Assembly (NCBI GenBank): GCA_020634855.1
Contig: JACKAU010000005.1
Coordinates: 124,001-188,000, forward strand
From: Anaerolineales bacterium
GTDB lineage: Bacteria > Chloroflexota > Anaerolineae > 4572-78 > J111
Direction: 5' to 3'
Length of the DNA: 64,000 bases
Shown here: positions 26,274 to 34,043 of the stretch, piece by piece
Layout of the letters: each line of letters opens with the position of its first letter
Numbering within the stretch: the first letter of the stretch is position 1
Notes under the pieces: generated by a model
Told to the model about the DNA's origin: nothing
Database searches by the model: none
The model's input: only the letters and a program-made list of their open reading frames with translations
Program-made: the position numbers and the translations under genes

Positions 26274-27716
26274 ATGGAAACCTTTGCCCGCTACCGCTCT
26301 CTTGTTGACGATTGGGTGGCTTTTCAAGAGAGTTTATTTCGACCGCTGCCACTGTGTATTTGGGCCAACCCGCTGCGGGTGACGCCGGACCAACTGGCCG
26401 ATCTCTTCGCCGCTGAAGGGATTCAATCGGAGCCACTACCATGGTATCCCGGCGGACGGCAGCTTGATCCCGATTTCAGGCCAGGCCATCATTGGGCCTT
26501 TTTGGCCGGGCTGTACCACACTCAGGAAGCGGTCTCGATGCTGCCGGTCTTGCTGCTCGATCCGCAGCCCGGTGAGCGTGTGCTCGATCTATGCGCCGCG
26601 CCGGGCAACAAGACGGCACAGATTGCGGTGCGGTTGGCTAACCAAGGCACGGTCGTCGCCAACGACATCAGCGGCGGGCGGATGCGGGCCGCCCGCCAAA
26701 CGTTCGAGCGCTTGGGGCTGCTCAACATCAGCACAACCGTCGCGGACGGCGGCAATTATCCACCCGCCGCCGGTTTATTCGATAAAATTCTGGTGGATGT
26801 ACCCTGCTCGTGTGAAGGTACAACCCGAAAGGAACCCAACGTCATCGAGCGCATCGGGGAAGCCGTGTCCTGTAAAAAAAGCGGCTCGCAAAAGGCGCTG
26901 CTGCGTAAAGCGGTGCAGTTGTGCCGGCCGGGCGGGCGGATCGTCTACGCCACCTGCACCTACGCCCCGGAAGAAAACGAGTTGGTGATCGATGCCGTTT
27001 TGCGCGATTATCCGTCGCTGCGGCTGGTGAGCGCGGACATCGAGGGCTTGAAAACCTCGGACGGGATTACCGCCTGGCAGGGGCAGGCGCTCGATCCGTC
27101 GCTGCGATTGGCCAGACGCATCTGGCCCCACCATAACGATACAGGCGGGTTTTTCATTGCGGTTTTGGAGAAAGCTAATAATGAAGCGCCCCGGTTCAAT
27201 CCCGAAAGCAGCGGAGACGCGCCGATCGTGGCGGAGTGGCCGGCTACCATCTCGCCCGAAGTGCGGGATCTGTCGCAAGCGGTATTGGATCGTTTTGGGC
27301 TGTCGCTGGACGATGTGGCTCCGAATATCCTATTTCAGCCGAGCAATTGGCGCGTTTATCTGGTCAATGCCGATCATCAGCCCTGCCCCGCTCCCACCCC
27401 CGATGCCAGCGGTATGATTTTCATCAAAACCAAGGGTAAGTATCCCAAGCTGAGTACCGCCGCCGCCCAGTTGTTGGGCCGGCAGGCTATCCGCAATTAT
27501 GTGGAGGTCGATGATCGACAAGCGGGGTTGTATCTGGCCCGGCAGGATTTCGACGTACCGGCGGCGCAGAGTCAGTTCTGCACCGGGCCGGGTTATGTGC
27601 TGGTGCGGTATCAGGGCTTTGGGCTGGGGGTGGCGATCTATTATCCCAACCATGATGGATCGGGCGGGGTGGTTCAAAGTCTGTTTCCTAAGGGATGGTC
27701 GCCGGTGAAGGGATGA
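26274..27716 (+). CDS. RsmF/NSUN-type RNA (cytosine-5) methyltransferase
   Basis: The protein (480 residues from ATG 26274; a TTG at 26256 is possible) methylates cytosine C5 in rRNA or tRNA. It has SAM motif I VLDLCAAPGNKT (about 102-113), the motif IV active-site cysteine in DVPCSCEGT (about 178-186), and the second catalytic cysteine in YATCTYAPEENE. A long C-terminal region with a PUA-like domain (about 320-480) fits RsmF-type proteins that add RNA contacts. It stands alone, flanked on both sides by inverted dispersed elements and a shared 16-bp direct repeat. No clear ribosome-binding site precedes the ATG. Confidence 0.87.
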   Translation: METFARYRSLVDDWVAFQESLFRPLPLCIWANPLRVTPDQLADLFAAEGIQSEPLPWYPGGRQLDPDFRPGHHWAFLAGLYHTQEAVSMLPVLLLDPQPGERVLDLCAAPGNKTAQIAVRLANQGTVVANDISGGRMRAARQTFERLGLLNISTTVADGGNYPPAAGLFDKILVDVPCSCEGTTRKEPNVIERIGEAVSCKKSGSQKALLRKAVQLCRPGGRIVYATCTYAPEENELVIDAVLRDYPSLRLVSADIEGLKTSDGITAWQGQALDPSLRLARRIWPHHNDTGGFFIAVLEKANNEAPRFNPESSGDAPIVAEWPATISPEVRDLSQAVLDRFGLSLDDVAPNILFQPSNWRVYLVNADHQPCPAPTPDASGMIFIKTKGKYPKLSTAAAQLLGRQAIRNYVEVDDRQAGLYLARQDFDVPAAQSQFCTGPGYVLVRYQGFGLGVAIYYPNHDGSGGVVQSLFPKGWSPVKG

Positions 27717-27719
27717 TTT

Positions 27720-27851
27720 ATGACCGATGAACAAATTAGCAATTTGTTCATCGCCTTAGCTGCGGAAATCGGACAATTTGCTAAATTATCCTACGAATTG
27801 CATAAAGCCAATTTCAGCAGATCACATTTTTACATAAAAGCGGGTAAATAG
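27720..27851 (+). CDS. Small ORF of 43 residues, perhaps truncated
   Basis: The ORF starts 3 bp after the RsmF-like stop (ATG 27720) and reads MTDEQISNLFIALAAEIGQF, then AKLSYELHKANF and a basic tail. Its stop codon is the first three bases of the dispersed element at 27849. After the element, at about 27990-28027, the DNA encodes GKLTHEWRRLD followed by a stop, which resembles the AKLSYELHK stretch. It may be a small gene disrupted by the element, or chance. No ribosome-binding site is obvious. Confidence 0.3.
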   Translation: MTDEQISNLFIALAAEIGQFAKLSYELHKANFSRSHFYIKAGK

Positions 27852-27963
27852 AACACAGATCGTACCGATCACACGGATAAACACGGATTTTTTGAAGTTA
27901 AATCGAGCCTTATCTGTGAAAATCCGTATGATCCGTGTCATCCGCGTTCTATCATTGCTCATC
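27849..27963. repeat. Dispersed element, copy 2 (minus orientation)
   Basis: This 115-bp stretch begins TAGAACACAGATCGTACCGA and ends ATCCGCGTTCTATC. Read on the minus strand it aligns along its length with 25964-26063. The spurious minus-strand ORF here is a by-product. Confidence 0.7.
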
Positions 27964-28138
27964 AAATCTTGAATTCGTGATCGACTGAATTTGGCAAATT
28001 GACCCACGAATGGCGTCGTCTTGATTGAGATGACACCGACAATGAAAATTTACTGGAGCGACAAAGCTTGCTTTGTCACTCACTGTACGGTCAAAGTAAA
28101 TTTTGACGCTCCACTTGGTATACTCAAAGGAGAAAAAT

Positions 28139-28855
28139 GTGACCGATCTAAAAGGTATCGAAGCGTTTGACGAGGTTAAACGACTAATTGTAATCGCGGC
28201 TCATGCCGATGATCTGGAAACGATGTGCGGTGGCACTATCGCCAAACTGGCCGGTCGCGGGGTGACGATCTTTTCGGTGAACTGTACGCTGGGCGATATC
28301 GGCGTGCAGACAAAGGATATGCTGCGCTGGACGCTGGCAGCTACGCGCATCGCCGAGGCAGAGGCCGCGGCCGAGATTTTGGGCATCGAACAGACCTACA
28401 ATTTGGGCCAACCCGATGGCGAACTGGTGGCCAGCCTGGAACTGCGGGCGCAGATCGCCCGGTTGTATCGCCTGACTCAGGCCGACTCGCTGCTGACGTT
28501 TGACCCGTACTGGTCGGGCCAAGCCCATCCCGATCATCGCGCGGCAGGCCAGGCGGCGCTGGATGCTTATATGCCGTCGAAGATGCCGCTCTATCGACCG
28601 GAGCAACTCAACGAAACCGGCGCGGATTTGGGCCGGATCGAGCGAGTTTTTCTCTTTCAGGCCGCACCGGAGCCGGAGATCTATGTCGATATAACGGATG
28701 TGTATGACACGAAAATGGCGGCCTGCCGGGCGCACCTGAGCCAGTTTCCCCAAGGCGATGAGAGCCTGGAGTGGATGAAAGAGTTGGATCAGGGTCGGGG
28801 CAAGACCATCGAGGTGACGTATGCCGAGGCGTTCAAACAGATGCAGGTCTGGTAG
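28139..28855 (+). CDS. PIG-L family deacetylase
   Basis: The GTG at 28139, preceded by AAAGGAG at 28126-28132, gives 238 residues. Zinc-ligand motifs are AHADD (21-25) and AHPDH (129-133), the family signature of LmbE/PIG-L N-acetylglucosamine-type deacetylases. DPYWSGQ before the second motif is also typical. The likely reaction is removal of an acetyl group from an amino sugar or a thiol precursor such as that of bacillithiol or mycothiol. The fold is Rossmann-like and no export signal is present. It precedes the radical SAM gene by 114 bp on the same strand. Confidence 0.9.
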   Translation: MTDLKGIEAFDEVKRLIVIAAHADDLETMCGGTIAKLAGRGVTIFSVNCTLGDIGVQTKDMLRWTLAATRIAEAEAAAEILGIEQTYNLGQPDGELVASLELRAQIARLYRLTQADSLLTFDPYWSGQAHPDHRAAGQAALDAYMPSKMPLYRPEQLNETGADLGRIERVFLFQAAPEPEIYVDITDVYDTKMAACRAHLSQFPQGDESLEWMKELDQGRGKTIEVTYAEAFKQMQVW

Positions 28856-28969
28856 GGTCACCAGAAGCAAAACTGTTCAACTTACCAGTCCGGTTCTAGC
28901 CGATCGTCTAGGGAAAGTCCGGTAATTGTCTGCTATAGTTAAGCTACACTCTTTACTCGGAGGGACTGA

Positions 28970-30166
28970 ATGAGTCACCTAATTCGCCAACCGGCGTATG
29001 ATTTAAAAGAACGCCCCTTTATGATTATCTGGGAAACGACCAACGCCTGCGATCTGTCGTGCCGCCACTGCCGGGCGCAGGCCATCCCGGAACACGACCC
29101 GCTGGGGCTTAATACGGCCGAAGCCAAATTGCTGTTGGAGCAGGTTGAAAGTTTTGGCACGCCTCGGCCCATTTTTATTTTCACCGGCGGCGACCCGTTC
29201 AAACGGGTCGATCTGTTCGATCTACTGACCTACGGCAGCGAACTGGGCCTGATGATGGCGGTGTCGCCTTCCGGCACTCCGTTGTTGAACGAGGAGAATT
29301 TAAGAAAGGTCAAAGCGTGCGGCGCTAAAGCGATGTCGCTCAGTCTCGACGGCTCTACGCCGGAGCGCCACGATGATTTTCGCCGCGTGCCCGGTTCATT
29401 TGAGCTGACCACGCGCGGCTGGCAGATGGCCCGCCAGATTGGCCTCAAATTGCAGCTTAACACCACCGTCACTCGCTACAACCTGACCGACCTACCGAAT
29501 ATCTTCCGCCTGGTCACCGACTACGGGGCCATGACCTGGAGCCTCTTTTTCCTGGTGCCAACCGGCCGGGGCCGGCAAGAGGATGAAGTTGCCCCGGCTG
29601 AGTATGAAGCGGTTATGCACTTTCTGTACGACTGCTCCAAATACATCAGCGCCAAAACTACCGAAGGACACCACTATAAACGAGTGGTATTGCAGCGAAC
29701 GATCTTAGATGAAAAAGGCATCCCGGTAGACGCCGCCTTTGATCTGCATCCGATCTACTACGAGTTGCGGCAAGGATTGGAGCAGGTGGTCATGGAGAAA
29801 GGGTTAATTCCCCGAGAAAAAATTCGACGCACCCCGCTGCATATCAACGCCGGTAACGGCTTTGTCTTCATCTCTCGGCGCGGCGATGTGTACCCCAGCG
29901 GCTTTATGCCGATCAAAGTTGGCAACATTAAAGAGAAATCGCTGGTCGATATCTATCGGGAAGCGCCGCTGTTCAATAGCTTACGCAGTCCGGAGCAGTT
30001 CGAAGGTCGTTGCGGGCTGTGTGAATTTGTGGGCGTCTGCGGCGGCTCGCGCTCGCGGGCTTACGCTATGACCGGCGACCCACTGGCCGAAGAGCCGTTT
30101 TGCACCTATCAGCCGGGCAGTTGGCCGTTTAAGGAGGAGTTGGCCGAGAAATTAGGCGACAGATAG
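28970..30166 (+). CDS. Radical SAM/SPASM-domain enzyme
   Basis: The 398-residue protein has the radical SAM cluster motif CDLSCRHC (Cys27, Cys31, Cys34), the SAM-binding strand FTGGDPFKR, and a C-terminal SPASM-type motif with Cys348, Cys351, Cys357 and Cys378. The N-terminal phrase MIIWETTNACDLSCRHCRAQ and the tail SRAYAMTGDP are shared by a group of uncharacterised enzymes related to AhbD/NirJ heme-modifying proteins and to peptide-modifying SPASM enzymes. AGGGAC precedes the ATG. No precursor peptide or maturase gene was found beside it, and the substrate is open. A strong terminator follows. Confidence 0.88.
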   Translation: MSHLIRQPAYDLKERPFMIIWETTNACDLSCRHCRAQAIPEHDPLGLNTAEAKLLLEQVESFGTPRPIFIFTGGDPFKRVDLFDLLTYGSELGLMMAVSPSGTPLLNEENLRKVKACGAKAMSLSLDGSTPERHDDFRRVPGSFELTTRGWQMARQIGLKLQLNTTVTRYNLTDLPNIFRLVTDYGAMTWSLFFLVPTGRGRQEDEVAPAEYEAVMHFLYDCSKYISAKTTEGHHYKRVVLQRTILDEKGIPVDAAFDLHPIYYELRQGLEQVVMEKGLIPREKIRRTPLHINAGNGFVFISRRGDVYPSGFMPIKVGNIKEKSLVDIYREAPLFNSLRSPEQFEGRCGLCEFVGVCGGSRSRAYAMTGDPLAEEPFCTYQPGSWPFKEELAEKLGDR

Positions 30167-30188
30167 CCGCCCGACTGAGGGATCAAAA

Positions 30189-30223
30189 AACCGGACCTGG
30201 TTTTAGTCAGGTCCGGTTTTTTT
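30189..30223 (+). terminator. Rho-independent terminator after the radical SAM gene
   Basis: AACCGGACCTG and CAGGTCCGGTT form an 11-bp perfect stem around 8 bases, followed by seven T. Confidence 0.92.
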
Positions 30224-30299
30224 GTCTAGGCGTAGGACGAACTTAAGTTTGCCCTACGTTGCTCCACTGTTAAATCATTGAACGAACAACTGTTTTGAT

Positions 30300-32600
30300 C
30301 TAGTTTTCGGCTGGGCCGATTTGTAGCGATTCGAGCATCGTGTCGAGTTGGCTTAAACTGGGGGTGAAATCGGTGGACCGAGCTTGATCGAGGGTATCGG
30401 TTGTTTCTTGGAGATAGGTCTGGTAATTCTCCTTGAATGCGGCCGGATCTTCAAGCAGCGCGTCTATCGCGGCCTGGTCGCCGGGCAGTAACGCGGTTGA
30501 GGCCGGGTTGTAGAAGGCGATGTAGTATTTCCCGTCGTCAGTTAGACCCTGGAAGGTATAGAAAGTGTCGTAGTCGGTGATGGGCGACTCATCGGTGCCG
30601 TAGTGGGTGATAAAGCGAATGCCCGACCCGCCGTTGAAATCGAGATACTGAACCTGGGCGACGAGATCTTGGACAGCGCTGCCAAAATCGGCCAGCACGG
30701 GAATTTCACCCTCGACCGTTTCAGGCCGATCTTCCAGCAGGGTTCGGAGGGCGTCCAGGCGCTCACTCACCGTATCGACGCCGGCGTCTGCGGCCATGGT
30801 TTCGTAGGCTTCAACCGGATAGATCAGCAGTTGAGCTTGATCCGGGTAAACGCCGCCCCATTCCGGTAAATCGACATTGTCAAAGGTGAAACGCAGATGG
30901 GCCGGCTCGCCGTTTAAGACGCCGGAGTTGTCCGCGCTGAACGGAACAGCCGGGATGAGCTGAGGGGTAACCATTTCGGCCAATCCCTCGATGGAAGTGC
31001 TGACCGCGTCTGCGGCGAGTCCTATCTCATTAATCAGGTCGGCCGGATCGACCGGCTGCCAAATGGCGCTGATGGCGGCGTCGTTGACCTGGTCGGCGGT
31101 GTAGCCGGCGTCAAATTCGCCTTCAATATCGGCGCGATCAACCTGTTCAGCTTGCCAGACCGTACCGGATTGCAAATCACCCAGCAAAATCGAATTATCT
31201 GAACAGACGTAGTTAACCCGTTGGTCATTGACGGCAAAGGTTGCGCCGAAGATGTACTGGCACGTGGCGCCATCGGCCAACTGTACTAGCCAGGCTCCAC
31301 TTTGGTTCGCTTCGTCATCGGAGGGGGTATCGGTTTCCGGCAGCGGCTCAAGGAGGCTGACTTGGAAGCCGGAAGCGCCCCCAATCGGATCGACGCCGCA
31401 GACCAGGGTTTGCCCATTACTGGCCACCAGGCACGGGTCGAACATGCTGACTTCGCCGACTTCATTACCGGCGATCAAGCAGCGCCGGGCCGACGAGTCC
31501 GGAACCGCGGCCGATAACTGCGGACAAACGCCTTCCCGCACCTCATCAGGAATTCCAGGCAAGAAAGAATTGACAACGGTTTCGGTGGGTTCAACGGCCG
31601 TAACCGGCAGGGTAAATTGAGCCTCGCCGTTAGGATCGATCACGCCCCATTCGAACGCTTTTTCAACCCGAGCTAGGCCATCTTGAAACGACCCGGCCTG
31701 ATCGTACTGAGGCTCGATGACCATCTGGCCGGTATCATCGATGTAACCTAAATAATCATCGACGCTGACCGCGGCCAGCCCTTCCGAAAAACTCTGGGCA
31801 AATGCATACTGTGGTTCGATGGTAAAGTCGCCGTCGGGGTTGATATAGCCAAACTGATCGTTGACGCTGACGGCGGCTAAGCCACCGGAGAAGTCAAGGG
31901 CATAGTCAAACTGCGGTTCGATGACGAAGTCGCCCGTGTTATCAATATAGCCGGCTTGGTCATCGACCACGACCACCGCCAGACCTTCCGCAAAGTCGCC
32001 GGCATAATCAAATTGGGGATCGATCACCGTTTGGCCGCTGTCATCGATAAAGCCGGTTTGGTTATCGATAACTACGGCGGCCAGATCCTCGGAGAATTTA
32101 TAGGCCGCTTGAAACTGCGGCTCGATGGTGAATTGGCCGGTTGTATCGATGTAGCCATACATCGTCCCTTCTTTGGCGGCGGCTAAACCGTTCTCGGCAA
32201 AGGGATAGGCATCGTCAAATTGGGTGTCAATCGCCAGTTGACCGGTATCATCAACATAACCAAACGCGCCATCGACCACGACTACCGCCAAACCGTTAGA
32301 AAAATCTTCGGCAAAGTCGTACTCCGGCTCGATGACCACCGCGCCGGTCGAGTCGATATAACCATATTTTCCGTCCTGGGCCACCACGGCCAGGCCATCG
32401 ACAAAATCGCCGGCAAATTCAAATTCCGGCTCAATGGCCCATTCGCCCGTTGTGTCAACAAAGCCATAGCTTTGGCCATCGGCGCTGTAGGGAAATAGGC
32501 GGGTTTCATTTTGCGGCAGAGGGGCAGCCAACGTCACTAAGCTATACGCACTAAACAGGAGTATTACCAAGATAACTGCTCGTTTTATGGATCGTGTCAT
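30300..32600 (-). CDS. Secreted WG-repeat protein
   Basis: The ATG at 32600, with GAGAGG upstream, gives 766 residues; the longer frame to 32639 was rejected because it overlaps the lectin gene and hides the signal peptide. A signal peptide (about 1-25) is followed by eight WG/KWG beta-repeats of about 34 residues (about 45-325, unit YGYIDxTGxxxIEPQFxxAxxFxxGLAAV) and a partial ninth. The remaining 400 residues, rich in Asp and Glu, contain no motif I recognise. WG repeats in other bacteria serve in surface or protein-binding roles. It begins 23 bp after the lectin gene and is probably translated from the same mRNA. Confidence 0.82.
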   Translation of the reverse strand: MTRSIKRAVILVILLFSAYSLVTLAAPLPQNETRLFPYSADGQSYGFVDTTGEWAIEPEFEFAGDFVDGLAVVAQDGKYGYIDSTGAVVIEPEYDFAEDFSNGLAVVVVDGAFGYVDDTGQLAIDTQFDDAYPFAENGLAAAKEGTMYGYIDTTGQFTIEPQFQAAYKFSEDLAAVVIDNQTGFIDDSGQTVIDPQFDYAGDFAEGLAVVVVDDQAGYIDNTGDFVIEPQFDYALDFSGGLAAVSVNDQFGYINPDGDFTIEPQYAFAQSFSEGLAAVSVDDYLGYIDDTGQMVIEPQYDQAGSFQDGLARVEKAFEWGVIDPNGEAQFTLPVTAVEPTETVVNSFLPGIPDEVREGVCPQLSAAVPDSSARRCLIAGNEVGEVSMFDPCLVASNGQTLVCGVDPIGGASGFQVSLLEPLPETDTPSDDEANQSGAWLVQLADGATCQYIFGATFAVNDQRVNYVCSDNSILLGDLQSGTVWQAEQVDRADIEGEFDAGYTADQVNDAAISAIWQPVDPADLINEIGLAADAVSTSIEGLAEMVTPQLIPAVPFSADNSGVLNGEPAHLRFTFDNVDLPEWGGVYPDQAQLLIYPVEAYETMAADAGVDTVSERLDALRTLLEDRPETVEGEIPVLADFGSAVQDLVAQVQYLDFNGGSGIRFITHYGTDESPITDYDTFYTFQGLTDDGKYYIAFYNPASTALLPGDQAAIDALLEDPAAFKENYQTYLQETTDTLDQARSTDFTPSLSQLDTMLESLQIGPAEN

Positions 32601-32623
32601 GATTAACCTCTCTATTCTCGCGG

Positions 32624-33490
32624 CTACCGCAGTTGCCACTGCTGATTTTGACCACCGTTGCAGCTAAACTGTTGCACGATGGCTTGGTTGCTGGTGGAGG
32701 CTCCGCGTACATCCAAACATTTGCCACTGTTTCTAACCACCAGATTAAAAAAGCTGGTACCGACATGTCGAAGTTGGAAGGCCTGATTATCACCATTGTG
32801 ACAGGAGTGGAGTTGCACCGGCACTCGATCATCGCGACTGGCCCCTGGGATATCGAGGCAGCGGTTGCTGCTGCGAGAAACAATATTGTAGAAACCGTTG
32901 CCCGCCGACCGCAAGAACCACTGCTGGTTTTGGCCTCCGTTGCAGCTAAACTGCTGGATGACCGCGCCGTTGTTGGTATTGTTGCCTCGAACATCGAGGC
33001 ATTTGCCGCTGTTGCGGTTTACAATAGTGTAGGCATCGCTATTATTATTACCGCCGCCTGACGTACTACTCCGGCTGCAATTGCCCTGGCGCATGTCGAA
33101 GTCGGTTCTGAAGGTTTGGCCGTTAGTCGAGGCGACCAATTGGTGTCCACGCGAGTAATACCGGTTGACTTTGACGCGCATAGGGACGACATAGTTACCG
33201 CCGGGTGGGATCGATGGGTAGTTGGCCTGGCCGGTGAACAAGACATTCCCCGTTCCACGATGGATCGTTTGCAGAGTCACCACCCCGGGCGCAGAGGCCG
33301 CATTGCCCCGATTGGTAACATTCACCTGCACATCGAAGGATTGACCGCAGACCGGATTTTGCTGAACCGGGGCCAGCCCATTGATGGTAACGGACGCAGA
33401 CTGGGCGGCTGCTTGCTGTGGGGCTAGCCCTATGGCTCCGATGGCCAATGACAACAAAATCAAAATACCAATTGGATAGATTAGTTTCAT
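32624..33490 (-). CDS. Secreted CARDB-like/ricin-type lectin
   Basis: The ATG at 33490, after AAAGGAG, gives 288 residues. A signal peptide ending AAAQSA is followed by a CARDB-like beta-sandwich (about 30-130, with Cys48 and Cys137 in loops), a Ser/Gly/Asn linker and a C-terminal beta-trefoil with three repeats (QNQQWFLR, DNQAFQLR, QNQQWQLR), each preceded by a KCLDVRG-type strand. Repeats one and three are nearly identical. Ricin-type trefoils bind galactose-containing sugars. This is the upstream gene of the pair with the WG-repeat protein, and both should act outside the cell. Confidence 0.87.
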   Translation of the reverse strand: MKLIYPIGILILLSLAIGAIGLAPQQAAAQSASVTINGLAPVQQNPVCGQSFDVQVNVTNRGNAASAPGVVTLQTIHRGTGNVLFTGQANYPSIPPGGNYVVPMRVKVNRYYSRGHQLVASTNGQTFRTDFDMRQGNCSRSSTSGGGNNNSDAYTIVNRNSGKCLDVRGNNTNNGAVIQQFSCNGGQNQQWFLRSAGNGFYNIVSRSSNRCLDIPGASRDDRVPVQLHSCHNGDNQAFQLRHVGTSFFNLVVRNSGKCLDVRGASTSNQAIVQQFSCNGGQNQQWQLR

Positions 33491-34043
33491 ACTAACTCCT
33501 TTAAAGTGCCATGAAAAAATTGATAATGAAAGAACAAAAAACATACGGCGTTTTTTATTCTCGTTGCTGGGTCGTGAATTCCGTCCCCTCTTTATTTAAA
33601 AAGAAAGAAAAAAGAAAGTCAGAAGCAGATTCTACCTAAAGACCAAAGATATTAAAAATAGTTAGCATTTAGCTAAGACTAACACCCTTCATTCAAATTA
33701 AACAGACCCTAAAAGTAGTACAAACGTCGTATTCACATTTGCAAGCTGCCCTATTTTATGCCAAACTACCACAGTTTTACTACTTTTTGGGGCTACCAGA
33801 GCAACCCAAGCCGTGTTAATCTATCTTCAAAATCCTATAAAAAACCTATGGTGTTACCCTGCCCAGAAAGTATCGAAAAGAGACTGTTTTAAACCTACGC
33901 CCGTGAGAGGTAAGAAGTAAGGAGTAGGCAGTCATTAGTTTTGATCCCCTAATCCTTACTTCTTACTCCCTACGCCCCAGTTTGAATATACAGACGGCAC
34001 GTTAGATATCTTAATTAAGGAAGGAAAAGGAATATTTCGTACT
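33491..34043. other. AT-rich intergenic region with one hairpin
   Basis: No gene is seen. GTAAGAAGTAAGGAGTAG (33910-33927) pairs with CTAATCCTTACTTCTTAC (33949-33966) with one mismatch. The region 33591-33860 is A/T-rich and must hold the divergent promoters of the lectin and binding-protein genes, but I cannot place them. Confidence 0.6.

Noticed and set aside
27822..28007. 61-residue minus-strand ORF
   Set aside because: It is the translation of the dispersed palindromic element.
28040..28118. Inverted repeats before the PIG-L gene as a riboswitch
   Set aside because: Short paired blocks (GACAAAGC with GCTTTGTC, AAAATTTAC with GTAAATTTT) exist but match no riboswitch class known to me.
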